Assembly (NCBI RefSeq): GCF_013096535.2
Contig: NZ_CP051265.2
Location: 1,426,001 to 1,490,000 of the forward strand
Direction: 5' to 3'
From: Wolbachia endosymbiont of Diaphorina citri
GTDB taxonomy: Bacteria; Pseudomonadota; Alphaproteobacteria; Rickettsiales; Anaplasmataceae
Length of the DNA stretch: 64,000 nt
Of the stretch, positions 1-8,485 are shown in pieces. Both the position numbers and the translations under genes were made by a program. The notes under the pieces are model-generated. The model searched no databases. It saw only the letters and a program-made list of their open reading frames with translations, and was not told the origin of the DNA. Position 1 is the first letter of the stretch; the number at the start of each line of letters is the position of its first letter.

Positions 1-776
1 AAGCAAAGATGTTGCGTATTAGTCCAAAATTATTGCCCTATTTCAAAGGATTTAGCTTTTCAGCAGAGATAATAATGTTATCAGTATACATGAAGTGTCG
101 ATTTTCTTTGAGCTATCGAGATTTGGAAGAAATGATGAGTATAAGAGGAGCGAAAATTGATCATGCTACGCTACAAAGGTGGATTATCAGATTTGTGCCA
201 CTGATAGATGAAGAGGTGAGGAAAAGGAAGAAGCAGGTTGGCAGTAGCTGGAGAATGGACGAGACCTACATAAAATTAAACGGTAAATGGGTTTATCTAT
301 ACAGAGCACTAGATAGTCTCGGCAATACTGTAGACTTTCTGATGTGTACTCGTAGAGACAAGTCTGCAGCACTTGCATTCTTTCGTAAAGCCTTTAGAAG
401 GAATAATCTTCCTGAGAAAGTAGTAATTGATAAAAGCGGCAGTAATATTGCTGCTCTTGATGACTTGAATACGGAAATTCCTGAACCTTATAGAATCACG
501 GTTTTTCAAGTAAGATATCTAAATAATATTGTTGAACAAGATCATAGATTTATCAAAAAATTAATAAAACCAATGCTTGGGTTTAAAAGCTTCCATTCTG
601 CAAAGATTACCATCACAGGCATAGAAAATATTCGTATGATTCAAAAAAGACAAATTATTAAAGCTAATGATAATGGTTCTACTTTTGAAAATTTTGCTAT
701 GTTAATGGCTCTATAACTCTCATAATTCCAGTTTTTACAATCTTCTTGTACTACAATTTATAGATGCGACAGAACC
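1..776 (+). mobile_element. IS6-family element, copy 1 (left end outside window)
   Basis: The right end carries the inverse of the 18-bp terminal repeat GGTTCTGTCGCATCTATA, ending at 776. The left terminal repeat would lie about 78 bp before the window, since complete copies here are 854 bp. The element abuts the interior of a dnaB-type gene, whose frame runs into the IS and stops there. Flanking 8 bases on the right are ttttatac. Confidence 0.93.
9..716 (+). CDS. IS6-family DDE transposase (copy 1)
   Basis: A 235-residue IS26-like transposase. The catalytic triad is visible as D84 (in MDETYIK, followed by the family-typical GKWVYLYRALDS), D141 (in VVIDKSG) and E176 (in NNIVEQDHR). A helix-turn-helix-like N-terminus (about residues 30-60) probably binds the ends. 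The length is normal for the family and the frame is intact. Residue 150 is Leu, as in copies 2-4; copies 5 and 6 have Ile. IS6 elements move replicatively and normally make 8-bp target duplications. Confidence 0.95.
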   Translation: MLRISPKLLPYFKGFSFSAEIIMLSVYMKCRFSLSYRDLEEMMSIRGAKIDHATLQRWIIRFVPLIDEEVRKRKKQVGSSWRMDETYIKLNGKWVYLYRALDSLGNTVDFLMCTRRDKSAALAFFRKAFRRNNLPEKVVIDKSGSNIAALDDLNTEIPEPYRITVFQVRYLNNIVEQDHRFIKKLIKPMLGFKSFHSAKITITGIENIRMIQKRQIIKANDNGSTFENFAMLMAL

Positions 777-1277
777 TTTTATACTGTATTGCTTATCAAT
801 TGATGCGATCTTTTTTCTTAGAACATTTAAATCCATACTTCCTGAACTATCGACAAGGAGATTTAAGAAAGCGAGCTCACTTAATCCTTGGTACAGAAGC
901 TCCATATTATTCTTCTTAATGATGGTGTTGACTGTTTCATTGACTTTGATACTGATTATTCTGTTGATGAGTTGATTGGCTGACATTTCAAGCGAGAAGA
1001 AACAGACATACTCGTGGTCATTTAAGAGCTTTGCGGCCTCTAGAGCCATGTGTAATGCTATTGAAGTCTTGCCAATTGAAGTACGTGCTGCAAGCACAGA
1101 GAACTCTCCTTCTTTGAAGCCACCTGTTATTGTGTCAAGCTCCTTTATTCCTGTTGTTATTCCTTCTATTTCGTCGGGGTTTGCTAGCCGTTTATCGATG
1201 TATTGTCTGTAGTCTTTGAGATAATCAACTATTAGTTTGACATCATCATCGACCCTGAGCCCTTCTTCCTGATCCAT
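735..1277 (-). pseudogene. dnaB: Replicative DNA helicase DnaB-type, N-terminal/central fragment
   Basis: About 167 codons of RecA-fold helicase remain, with Walker A at residues 63-72 (AARTSIGKTS) followed by the DnaB-typical FFSLEMSANQLINRI. After base 777 the frame enters IS6 copy 1 and adds the foreign tail GSVASINCSTRRL. The N-terminal primase-interacting domain and everything from Walker B onward are missing. The missing C-terminal piece is recognisable at 4636-4744 on the opposite strand. This is a phage-type helicase in a prophage setting, not the chromosomal replication helicase; it should be inactive because Walker B and the arginine finger are absent. Confidence 0.85.
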
Positions 1278-1466
1278 TCTTCACCTAAAACCGGAGGCTC
1301 CTCAAACTCAAGATCTTGTTTTCGTCGCCTCTCCCAATGAGTTATATTATATTATATATAAATAATATAATATAATATAACTTATAGTGGGGGGTACCCA
1401 AAAAAATGGTTATTTTTGAGCTGAGCAAAGCCGCCTAAGGTGAAGAATGGATCAGGAAGAAGGGCT
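1258..1466. repeat. 29-bp perfect inverted repeat around an AT-rich palindrome
   Basis: Bases 1258-1286 and 1438-1466 are perfect inverted copies of each other. The left arm covers the start codon of the helicase fragment (1277). Between them, about 1340-1385, lies a second inverted repeat built from atatta/taatat units, and around 1310 a short ggaggctcctc. The arms could pair into a long stem, or the block may be a small non-autonomous element or a duplicated 5' end of the helicase gene. Confidence 0.8.
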
Positions 1467-1496
1467 GTATAATGTATATTACTTGTATAAAATGTT

Positions 1497-1781
1497 TTAA
1501 TCTTCGTAGATATCTTCTCTATGTTTTATTCCAGTAATCATTACCACACGTTCCGATGTGTTTACCCTATATACCACACGGTAATCACCTACTCGTATTC
1601 TGCGATGTCCCTTAAGCTGACCTAATAAAGCTTTTCCCACTTTATCAGGAGAATCTGAAAGACGATCCTTTATAGCTTCTTTAGTTCTTGATTTTATTGT
1701 TTTTGGAAGACTTGGAAGGTCATTATAGACCACATTCTCTTCGTAGTAAATTGAGTATTTAATCCCAATTGATGTCTTCAT
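1497..1781 (-). CDS. relE: RelE/ParE-type toxin of a type II toxin-antitoxin pair
   Basis: A RelE-fold mRNA interferase of about 94 residues. The diagnostic pattern is GKALLGQLKGHRRIRVGDYRVVYRV, a basic core strand pair, then a C-terminal strand VVMITGIKHRED. The start at 1781 (MKTSIGIKYS) is preferred because it lies just inside the end of the antitoxin gene (23 bp overlap), as expected for coupled translation; an upstream start at 1811 would add ten residues and a longer overlap. The partner lies immediately upstream. In this family the toxin cleaves mRNA on the ribosome and is neutralised by the partner. RelBE pairs are typical cargo of WO-type prophages. Confidence 0.85.
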   Translation of the reverse strand: MKTSIGIKYSIYYEENVVYNDLPSLPKTIKSRTKEAIKDRLSDSPDKVGKALLGQLKGHRRIRVGDYRVVYRVNTSERVVMITGIKHREDIYED

Positions 1782-1977
1782 GCTTGATGAATTTTGCGTT
1801 TGGAACATCACGTTTAACAGCGAGTTTGAACAGTGCTATCTCTTCCTCACGTTCGGCTGCTTCTTGTATTAACTCCTCTACTAACTCTTGAGCAGATTGC
1901 TTTTTCACTTTAGATAAACGATTCAGGCCCTTTAAGGCTTCTCCACCGAGAGATATGTTAATTTCTGGGCTCTCCAT
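1759..1977 (-). CDS. relB: RelB-like antitoxin
   Basis: A small acidic protein of 72 residues that overlaps the start of the RelE-type toxin. The N-terminal half (EINISLGGEALKGLNRLSKVKKQSAQELVEELIQEA) looks like a ribbon-helix-helix DNA-binding and dimer segment. The acidic C-terminus (KFIKHEDINWD) resembles a toxin-wrapping tail. The ATG at 1977 is preferred over a TTG at 1989. Such antitoxins usually repress their own operon; no operator was identified here. Confidence 0.75.
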   Translation of the reverse strand: MESPEINISLGGEALKGLNRLSKVKKQSAQELVEELIQEAAEREEEIALFKLAVKRDVPNAKFIKHEDINWD

Positions 1978-2107
1978 AAGTTTTACCAAGTTCTACTACT
2001 GTATAATTATACAACATTTTCCTAAAATTTTCAATAAAGAATTATATTGACAGATTATGGTAGGTTGAGTATATACCAGTATTAGCTTTTGCTGAGGTTA
2101 GGGAGAA

Positions 2108-3823
2108 ATGACACAGAAGTTAATACTAAGTATAGTATTGCAAGACATTATCAGGAATAAGGAAGGTATGCCAGCTGCTGGCTACTGGATGTATTTCTAT
2201 GACAAGAAGAGTCCTACAACTCTTCGTAATGCCTATTACAAAAATAAAGAAGGAACTGTTGTACCAGCACCAAATCCTCTGCAACTTGATGAAAACGGTG
2301 CATTGCCCCATAAAATCTACTACTTTGTTGACGTAGATGACCCCGAAGATCGTTACATTGCAGAGCTAAAGTGCTGTTACGGCAATGCTGCTGCTCCTGA
2401 GATTGTTTTTGATAACCTACCATATTTTCAGACTCAGCGTAGCGCTGATCCAATTAGCGCTGTCATATCTGATAATTTGTTTATCGATGGGCAGTTTAAT
2501 ATTGGTCTACAAATTGATGATAGGGGACAGGGACCGGGCTATGTTTTACCTCAGTTCTCACAAGTGCCAATTGCTGGACTTTCATGGCAGTTTGTAAGAT
2601 CTTATGCTGATTCAGTTGCTATGCAAGATAGAACTGACATTGATAGGGTTTTCATTAAAGACATTACTGAGGCTGAGAGAATCGATGAAGGCAATCCTCG
2701 TTTTTATTTGAACGTTATTTGTGAAAAGCCTAATGAGAAAAATTCGCCTCTTGAGAAAGCGATAGTATTTAAAAACTCTAATGCTCTATGGAGCGTTATT
2801 TCTCAGTCACTGAAGCTTAAGTTCTACGCTTGGAGAGGTGGTGATGATCTAGTTGTTAAATTAATAGCAATTCGTGATTTTGGTGCAAAATCATCAACTC
2901 CAGCAAAAGTGAATGTAGTAGATGAATTTTTAATTGATTCTGATTCACCAAAAGTTTACGACACCAGTTTAACTTTGCTGGACTTTGTCATCCCTTCTGA
3001 TATTGGTGATGATCAAAGTTTGACACTCAAATTTCTATTACCGACCGATCGGACATTTAATTTTAAAGCAACAAATTTTTATTGCGCAAAGGTTTCAGCA
3101 CCAGTTTCAACTATTGATTTTAAATATCCAACAGAAAATTCTGATTTAGCAAAATCTAATTTGTTATTTTCGTCGTTTAAAGCAAATAAATACAGCATTA
3201 ATAACAGTTACAATGAGCTCGCTTTTACCATTAATGGGCTTAAATTTGTCGATAATATCGGCGAGATTGTTGAGTACCCGAAGGGAGCGAAAGTTAATGA
3301 AGGAGAGATAAATTTAATCAAGTGCGATGGTCGCACGCTTGATTCAAGAGAAATGAGTCCGCTCGGCATTGAATATAAAAGGCTATATGAAAAGTTAGAC
3401 CATGCTCCAGTTACCTTTGATATGATGCAAATCAAAGAGGTACCAAATTGGTTTAATGCGATCTCAGGTGAGTACATTAAAAGGTTTGCTGTAAACAATA
3501 AAGTTATAGTTGCTTTTGAAGGAGAGGGAGTAGTGAATAGTAAGCCCGAAGGTGATGATATTGGTCATCTGTGGCTTGAGACTACGTTTCATGCTAATGA
3601 AAATGTGACTTATGATTTTCAGTATGTGACATCAGCGGATGTTACTACTTGTTGTCATTCGTTTGATATTACTGATCGTTATACAGGTAACATTAATCCT
3701 AGCGTTCGTGTGAGTAATCCACAGTTACACGAGGTGAGATTTGCAAATACTAAAATTAACGATTTTCCAGGTTATTTTAACGGTTCTGTCGCATCTATAA
3801 ATTGTAGTACAAGAAGATTGTAA
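2108..3823 (+). CDS. Phage tail-fibre/appendage-like protein, truncated by an IS
   Basis: Roughly 558 native residues are followed by the IS-derived tail GSVASINCSTRRL. A good ribosome site (agggag) precedes the ATG. The N-terminus resembles tail-spike or fibre attachment regions: a P-x-aGyWmyFYD motif, then a NPLQLDENGALP turn. Near residue 395-430 there is a collar-like stretch (PKGAKVNEGEINLIKCDGR followed by YKRLYEKL). No receptor-binding or peptidase domain was recognised in the remainder. The gene is cut at 3781/3782 by IS6 copy 2, so its true C-terminus is missing. The function is by resemblance only. Confidence 0.6.
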   Translation: MTQKLILSIVLQDIIRNKEGMPAAGYWMYFYDKKSPTTLRNAYYKNKEGTVVPAPNPLQLDENGALPHKIYYFVDVDDPEDRYIAELKCCYGNAAAPEIVFDNLPYFQTQRSADPISAVISDNLFIDGQFNIGLQIDDRGQGPGYVLPQFSQVPIAGLSWQFVRSYADSVAMQDRTDIDRVFIKDITEAERIDEGNPRFYLNVICEKPNEKNSPLEKAIVFKNSNALWSVISQSLKLKFYAWRGGDDLVVKLIAIRDFGAKSSTPAKVNVVDEFLIDSDSPKVYDTSLTLLDFVIPSDIGDDQSLTLKFLLPTDRTFNFKATNFYCAKVSAPVSTIDFKYPTENSDLAKSNLLFSSFKANKYSINNSYNELAFTINGLKFVDNIGEIVEYPKGAKVNEGEINLIKCDGRTLDSREMSPLGIEYKRLYEKLDHAPVTFDMMQIKEVPNWFNAISGEYIKRFAVNNKVIVAFEGEGVVNSKPEGDDIGHLWLETTFHANENVTYDFQYVTSADVTTCCHSFDITDRYTGNINPSVRVSNPQLHEVRFANTKINDFPGYFNGSVASINCSTRRL

Positions 3824-4635
3824 AAACTGGAATTATGAGAGTTATAGAGCCATTAACATAGCAAAATTTTCAAAAGTAGAACCATTATCATTAGCTTTAA
3901 TAATTTGTCTTTTTTGAATCATACGAATATTTTCTATGCCTGTGATGGTAATCTTTGCAGAATGGAAGCTTTTAAACCCAAGCATTGGTTTTATTAATTT
4001 TTTGATAAATCTATGATCTTGTTCAACAATATTATTTAGATATCTTACTTGAAAAACCGTGATTCTATAAGGTTCAGGAATTTCCGTATTCAAGTCATCA
4101 AGAGCAGCAATATTACTGCCGCTTTTATCAATTACTACTTTCTCAGGAAGATTATTCCTTCTAAAGGCTTTACGAAAGAATGCAAGTGCTGCAGACTTGT
4201 CTCTACGAGTACACATCAGAAAGTCTACAGTATTGCCGAGACTATCTAGTGCTCTGTATAGATAAACCCATTTACCGTTTAATTTTATGTAGGTCTCGTC
4301 CATTCTCCAGCTACTGCCAACCTGCTTCTTCCTTTTCCTCACCTCTTCATCTATCAGTGGCACAAATCTGATAATCCACCTTTGTAGCGTAGCATGATCA
4401 ATTTTCGCTCCTCTTATACTCATCATTTCTTCCAAATCTCGATAGCTCAAAGAAAATCGACACTTCATGTATACTGATAACATTATTATCTCTGCTGAAA
4501 AGCTAAATCCTTTGAAATAGGGCAATAATTTTGGACTAATACGCAACATCTTTGCTTTTTTAAAGATGATTATATTACTTCTTTTCTATTTTCCTACAAA
4601 TGAAACTGACTTCGCTCTATAGATGCGACAGAACC
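3782..4635 (-). mobile_element. IS6-family element, copy 2 (complete, 854 bp)
   Basis: Both 18-bp terminal inverted repeats are present at 3782 and 4635. The flanks are attttaac on the left and gataaacg on the right, so there is no 8-bp target duplication. It lies in inverted orientation to copy 1. To its left is the cut tail-fibre gene; to its right is the C-terminal remnant of dnaB. Confidence 0.95.
3842..4549 (-). CDS. IS6-family DDE transposase (copy 2)
   Basis: The 235-residue protein is identical to that of copy 1 (Leu150 form), with all three catalytic residues and no frameshift, so probably still active or very recently so. Confidence 0.95.
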   Translation of the reverse strand: MLRISPKLLPYFKGFSFSAEIIMLSVYMKCRFSLSYRDLEEMMSIRGAKIDHATLQRWIIRFVPLIDEEVRKRKKQVGSSWRMDETYIKLNGKWVYLYRALDSLGNTVDFLMCTRRDKSAALAFFRKAFRRNNLPEKVVIDKSGSNIAALDDLNTEIPEPYRITVFQVRYLNNIVEQDHRFIKKLIKPMLGFKSFHSAKITITGIENIRMIQKRQIIKANDNGSTFENFAMLMAL

Positions 4636-4744
4636 GATAAACGTTGCAAAGAACAGAAGTGGCTCAACCGGTAAAGTCACCGTGCCTTATCAGGTTAATA
4701 CTGGCAGAATTGAAAAATCACAGAAAATAGTGTATAATCATTAG
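4636..4744 (+). pseudogene. dnaB: DnaB-type helicase, C-terminal remnant
   Basis: From 4637, immediately inside the IS edge, the + frame reads INVAKNRSGSTGKVTVPYQV and then NTGRIE before a stop at 4742-4744. This is the DnaB family C-terminal signature (family form: IIIAKQRNGPTGTV ... RF). It is the missing end of the fragment at 735-1277, but on the other strand. Family alignment suggests about 80 residues between the two pieces, including Walker B, are gone. Confidence 0.75.
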
Positions 4745-4764
4745 TATTTTTTCATCCTCTTGCT

Positions 4765-5676
4765 ATGGTTCTGTTAAAATTTCTTGATCCAAAATTAGAT
4801 CTAACATTTAAAAAAATCTTTGGTGCTGAGAAGAATAAAAATATCCTTATTCATTTTTTAAATGATATTTTAGGCTTTTCCGGTAGTAGTGAAATACAAG
4901 AAATAGAGTTTCTCAGCACTATCATGGATCCTGAGATTGCCTCTGATAAGCAAAGCATTGTTGATGTTCTTTGCAAAGACTCTCAAGGGAATAAATACAT
5001 CGTAGAGATGCAGATCACTCGTGATAAAGGTTTTGAAAAACGTGCTCAGCTATATGCTGCTAAGGCTTACTCAAGACAGCGAGGAGATTATGCAGATCTG
5101 AAAAAAGTTTTTTTCATTGCTATTTCTAATAAGACGCTGTTTCCTGATGAGGTTGAGTACATTTCCACTCATAACATACGCGAAATAAAAACTAATGGAC
5201 ATTATTTAAAAGGTTTTCAATTTATATTTATTGAATTACCTAAATTCAAAAAAGACAAAGTGGAACAGTTGGAGAACACGATAGAGCGTTGGTGCTTTTT
5301 TTTCAAACATGCAGAAGATACTACAGAAGAAGATCTGAAAGAAATTGCAAAAAAAACACCAATAATAAAACTAGCGTACGATGAGTTAGACAAGTTTCAT
5401 TGGAGTGAAAAAGATCTAGTAGCATATGAAGAAAGAGTAATGGATGTGCAAAAAGAAGCAGCTATTCTCGCATACCAAATGGAAACTGCCGAAGAGCAAG
5501 GTAGAGAGAAAGGTATGGCTCAAGGTATGGCTCAAGGTATGGCTCAAGGTATGGCTCAAGGTATGGCTCAAGGAAAGATTGAAGTAGCAAAAGCAATGCT
5601 AGCTGAAGGTATGAACACCACAACTATCGCTAAGATAACAGGGTTGTCGATTAGTAAAATTGAGAAGTTAATGTAG
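4765..5676 (+). CDS. Rpn-family PD-(D/E)XK nuclease / putative transposase (copy A)
   Basis: A 303-residue protein of the recombination-promoting nuclease (Rpn, PF12784-like) family. It shows the family N-terminus FLDPKLDLTFKKIFG and a nuclease core with D in SIVDVLCKD and ExQ in IVEMQ. The C-terminal third is helical and basic. It ends with five in-frame GMAQ units (5512-5571) and a short helix-turn-helix-like segment (AEGMNTTTIAKITGLSISKIEKL). A second, diverged copy lies at 29553. Members act as DNA endonucleases that raise recombination; some are proposed anti-phage factors. The gene seems intact and follows the dnaB remnant with no shared operon. Confidence 0.8.
   Translation: MVLLKFLDPKLDLTFKKIFGAEKNKNILIHFLNDILGFSGSSEIQEIEFLSTIMDPEIASDKQSIVDVLCKDSQGNKYIVEMQITRDKGFEKRAQLYAAKAYSRQRGDYADLKKVFFIAISNKTLFPDEVEYISTHNIREIKTNGHYLKGFQFIFIELPKFKKDKVEQLENTIERWCFFFKHAEDTTEEDLKEIAKKTPIIKLAYDELDKFHWSEKDLVAYEERVMDVQKEAAILAYQMETAEEQGREKGMAQGMAQGMAQGMAQGMAQGKIEVAKAMLAEGMNTTTIAKITGLSISKIEKLM
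5512..5571 (+). repeat. 12-bp tandem repeat (x5) in the Rpn gene
   Basis: Five perfect copies of ggtatggctcaa encode GMAQ repeats. The unit length keeps the reading frame whatever the copy number, so this is a candidate variable-number repeat. The paralogue at 29553 has a different 12-bp unit at the same place. Confidence 0.95.
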
Positions 5677-5704
5677 AGCTTTTACAAAAATTCGTAAAAG
5701 CTCT
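5675..5704. terminator. Hairpin between convergent genes
   Basis: A perfect 11-bp stem (agagcttttac with its complement) has an 8-base loop. It starts at the stop codon of the Rpn gene and sits 12 bases from the end of the leftward gene at 5716. The T-tract is weak, so it may serve as a bidirectional terminator or a 3'-end stabiliser. Confidence 0.6.
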
Positions 5705-5715
5705 CATATAGAAAA

Positions 5716-6855
5716 TTAACGCCCAATAGAAGAGTCCGCTCCTTTGACATTCGGTTTTGCAACATTTGTCAATGGTTTCACCGACTCAGAGCTCTCTTCT
5801 TTCACTCCTGAAGCAAATTCTTTAAGTGCAGACTCTACCTCAGGATTCTTTTCCACGAGCTCTTTTATTTCCTTGCTTTTTTGTGGTTGAGAACGTTTAT
5901 ATAGCTTAGGTTGTACTTTTTCCGTACTCTTTCCTTGGTTTAATCCAAGTGCTTCATAGAGGAACTTTGTATCATGCGGTTTTCCTACCATTACTTCTTG
6001 ATGTGCATATATCTCTTCATCAGTAACGCCGTTTCTTTTAAGAATTTTCGCAGAACCATCAGCGCTAACTGAAATTTTCATCTCGCACTTTTTCTCTGCA
6101 ACTTCCCAATTAAGATCCATATCATATGTTCCATTAAGAACCTCATATGATCTTATTTCCTGTCCGTCTTCATCTTGACAAAGTACTAAGCGTACTCCCC
6201 TCGTTTTGTTTTCGTCAGGTGAGCATATTGTAATTGCGTCTATACCATATTCTTTGCACTTACTAGCTTCGAGAAAATCCATCAAACAAATCGGATCTTT
6301 TCCCGCAACAGCTAACCTTGCAACCGGAAAAGGAATGAAATCTTCATCTAGATTTTCCTCAAGTGCGGCAAACTTTATCTTATCACTTTTCATACCGTAA
6401 AGTTCCTTTACTATCTCCTTAGGAACATCTCCTGAAACTACCGTAGAACTATGATTTACATCATTAGAATCCACAGAGCCCCCAAGTAGGTAATCTCTAT
6501 ACATTTTCAAGGTTTCTTTATCATTAATATCAAAAAGAAAATTTATGTTCTTTCGACGAGCCTCCCAGGTTTCTGTATTATGAACCTCGTAACCACTTTT
6601 GTATATTCTAGGAAAAGCTCTTCCATTATCTACTGAAGAAAACCACTGTTTTTTTATTTCTTTATCCAAGTCAAGAGCTTCCCTATAATCATGGATTGCA
6701 CCATTCTCTACATAACCAAAAACTCCAGAAAAAGTAGAACTTTCTTTACTTATATCATGAATTTTACCCACTTTTCCACCATGAGTAATTGTACTCACCA
6801 ACTCCTTAGCTTTTTTCTGGGTTTTACTTTTTAGATTTTTTAAAGCGCTTAACAT
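5716..6855 (-). CDS. Hypothetical protein, 379 residues
   Basis: Not recognised. The protein is soluble, with no signal peptide or membrane segment. It has a lysine-rich N-terminus (MLSALKNLKSKTQKKAKEL), a mixed acidic core, and a low-complexity C-terminus rich in K, S, E and P from about residue 310. A gtgagg ribosome site lies just before the ATG. It converges with the Rpn gene across a hairpin. The region upstream (6856-7114) is non-coding. The tail composition resembles secreted Wolbachia accessory proteins, but that is only an impression. Confidence 0.6.
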   Translation of the reverse strand: MLSALKNLKSKTQKKAKELVSTITHGGKVGKIHDISKESSTFSGVFGYVENGAIHDYREALDLDKEIKKQWFSSVDNGRAFPRIYKSGYEVHNTETWEARRKNINFLFDINDKETLKMYRDYLLGGSVDSNDVNHSSTVVSGDVPKEIVKELYGMKSDKIKFAALEENLDEDFIPFPVARLAVAGKDPICLMDFLEASKCKEYGIDAITICSPDENKTRGVRLVLCQDEDGQEIRSYEVLNGTYDMDLNWEVAEKKCEMKISVSADGSAKILKRNGVTDEEIYAHQEVMVGKPHDTKFLYEALGLNQGKSTEKVQPKLYKRSQPQKSKEIKELVEKNPEVESALKEFASGVKEESSESVKPLTNVAKPNVKGADSSIGR

Positions 6856-7028
6856 AATGACCTCACGTTAATTTACATAATTAGTTCAAGCATACCAATA
6901 TAAGCTATGCAAAGTCAAGCCTACAATCTAAATTTTTTATGATAAATAAGGAAAAATTAATTATGGTATATAAAACGTCATATTCTACCAACTCTAGTAA
7001 AAATCAAGCTTAAAATTTAAGGGAATTT

Positions 7029-7070
7029 GCGTAAAGGGCATTTCTGCCCTTTACACGCATTTTATTTTTT
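7029..7070 (+). terminator. Strong intrinsic terminator with no upstream gene
   Basis: A 12-bp G/C-containing stem (gcgtaaagggca paired with tgccctttac-a-cgc, one bulge) with loop tttc is followed by attttatttttt. It points rightwards, yet the nearest upstream rightward gene ends at 5676 and the gene just left of it runs leftward. It may end a small RNA transcribed within 6860-7030, attenuate the ORF at 7115, or be left over from a lost gene. Confidence 0.75.
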
Positions 7071-7114
7071 AGTAGACTCCAGCTTCTGACACAAAAATTC
7101 TACTACGACACCTT

Positions 7115-7606
7115 ATGAAGAGATATCAAAACAAAGAGTACCAAAACGAAAAAAAGAGTCAAGAAAAAAAAAGCTTGACTTCGTATTATTATGTCTATCA
7201 CAACTTCAGCATACGAGGAAGCCTTCACATAGTGAATGTAAACAGCAAGCATGTGCAGGCGCAAATAAGCTCTAGAAGGCGAATAAAAGCGCGAGAGAAG
7301 TCAGTTGAGCGAAAACTTCCGATAAGAACTTTCGACACGCGTCTTAATGCGAGTGAGCTACTACAAGTTATAAAAAACAAGGAAGTAAGATGGTTTAAAA
7401 ATGGCACTGCTGCTGAACATAGTACCTATCTTTCAGAGGCCTTCAACCCGCACAAAGCAAAGAAAATCTATGCAAGTAGAGCACAGAGAGAAGCAGAAAA
7501 ATACTTTGTCAGAGTAGTAAAAGAAAAATTTCGCGATTTAAAAACGTCAAACGTGCTCGCAATTAGAGAAGAAGCAGTAGAAAAAGTGGTTCTGTCGCAT
7601 CTATAA
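7115..7606 (+). CDS. Hypothetical basic protein, truncated by an IS
   Basis: Not recognised. About 157 native residues are very rich in K, R and E, with a helical C-terminal half (ASRAQREAEKYFVRVVKEKFRDL). The frame is cut at 7587 by IS6 copy 3 and picks up VLSHL from the element. No clear ribosome site lies before the ATG at 7115, so the start is uncertain. No membrane or signal segment is seen. Confidence 0.45.
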   Translation: MKRYQNKEYQNEKKSQEKKSLTSYYYVYHNFSIRGSLHIVNVNSKHVQAQISSRRRIKAREKSVERKLPIRTFDTRLNASELLQVIKNKEVRWFKNGTAAEHSTYLSEAFNPHKAKKIYASRAQREAEKYFVRVVKEKFRDLKTSNVLAIREEAVEKVVLSHL

Positions 7607-8441
7607 ATTGTAGTACAAGAAGATTGTAAAAACTGGAATTATGAGAGTTATAGAGCCATTAACATAGCAAAATTTTCAAAAGTAGAACCATTATCATTAG
7701 CTTTAATAATTTGTCTTTTTTGAATCATACGAATATTTTCTATGCCTGTGATGGTAATCTTTGCAGAATGGAAGCTTTTAAACCCAAGCATTGGTTTTAT
7801 TAATTTTTTGATAAATCTATGATCTTGTTCAACAATATTATTTAGATATCTTACTTGAAAAACCGTGATTCTATAAGGTTCAGGAATTTCCGTATTCAAG
7901 TCATCAAGAGCAGCAATATTACTGCCGCTTTTATCAATTACTACTTTCTCAGGAAGATTATTCCTTCTAAAGGCTTTACGAAAGAATGCAAGTGCTGCAG
8001 ACTTGTCTCTACGAGTACACATCAGAAAGTCTACAGTATTGCCGAGACTATCTAGTGCTCTGTATAGATAAACCCATTTACCGTTTAATTTTATGTAGGT
8101 CTCGTCCATTCTCCAGCTACTGCCAACCTGCTTCTTCCTTTTCCTCACCTCTTCATCTATCAGTGGCACAAATCTGATAATCCACCTTTGTAGCGTAGCA
8201 TGATCAATTTTCGCTCCTCTTATACTCATCATTTCTTCCAAATCTCGATAGCTCAAAGAAAATCGACACTTCATGTATACTGATAACATTATTATCTCTG
8301 CTGAAAAGCTAAATCCTTTGAAATAGGGCAATAATTTTGGACTAATACGCAACATCTTTGCTTTTTTAAAGATGATTATATTACTTCTTTTCTATTTTCC
8401 TACAAATGAAACTGACTTCGCTCTATAGATGCGACAGAACC
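7588..8441 (-). mobile_element. IS6-family element, copy 3 (complete, 854 bp)
   Basis: Both terminal inverted repeats are present. The flanks gaaaaagt (left) and ttagagag (right) do not match, so no target duplication remains. It truncates the ORF starting at 7115. Confidence 0.95.
7648..8355 (-). CDS. IS6-family DDE transposase (copy 3)
   Basis: An intact 235-residue protein, identical to copies 1, 2 and 4. Confidence 0.95.
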   Translation of the reverse strand: MLRISPKLLPYFKGFSFSAEIIMLSVYMKCRFSLSYRDLEEMMSIRGAKIDHATLQRWIIRFVPLIDEEVRKRKKQVGSSWRMDETYIKLNGKWVYLYRALDSLGNTVDFLMCTRRDKSAALAFFRKAFRRNNLPEKVVIDKSGSNIAALDDLNTEIPEPYRITVFQVRYLNNIVEQDHRFIKKLIKPMLGFKSFHSAKITITGIENIRMIQKRQIIKANDNGSTFENFAMLMAL

Positions 8442-8485
8442 TTAGAGAGTGCTGTTTATATAAGCAACATTCTGATGCTGGTTCC

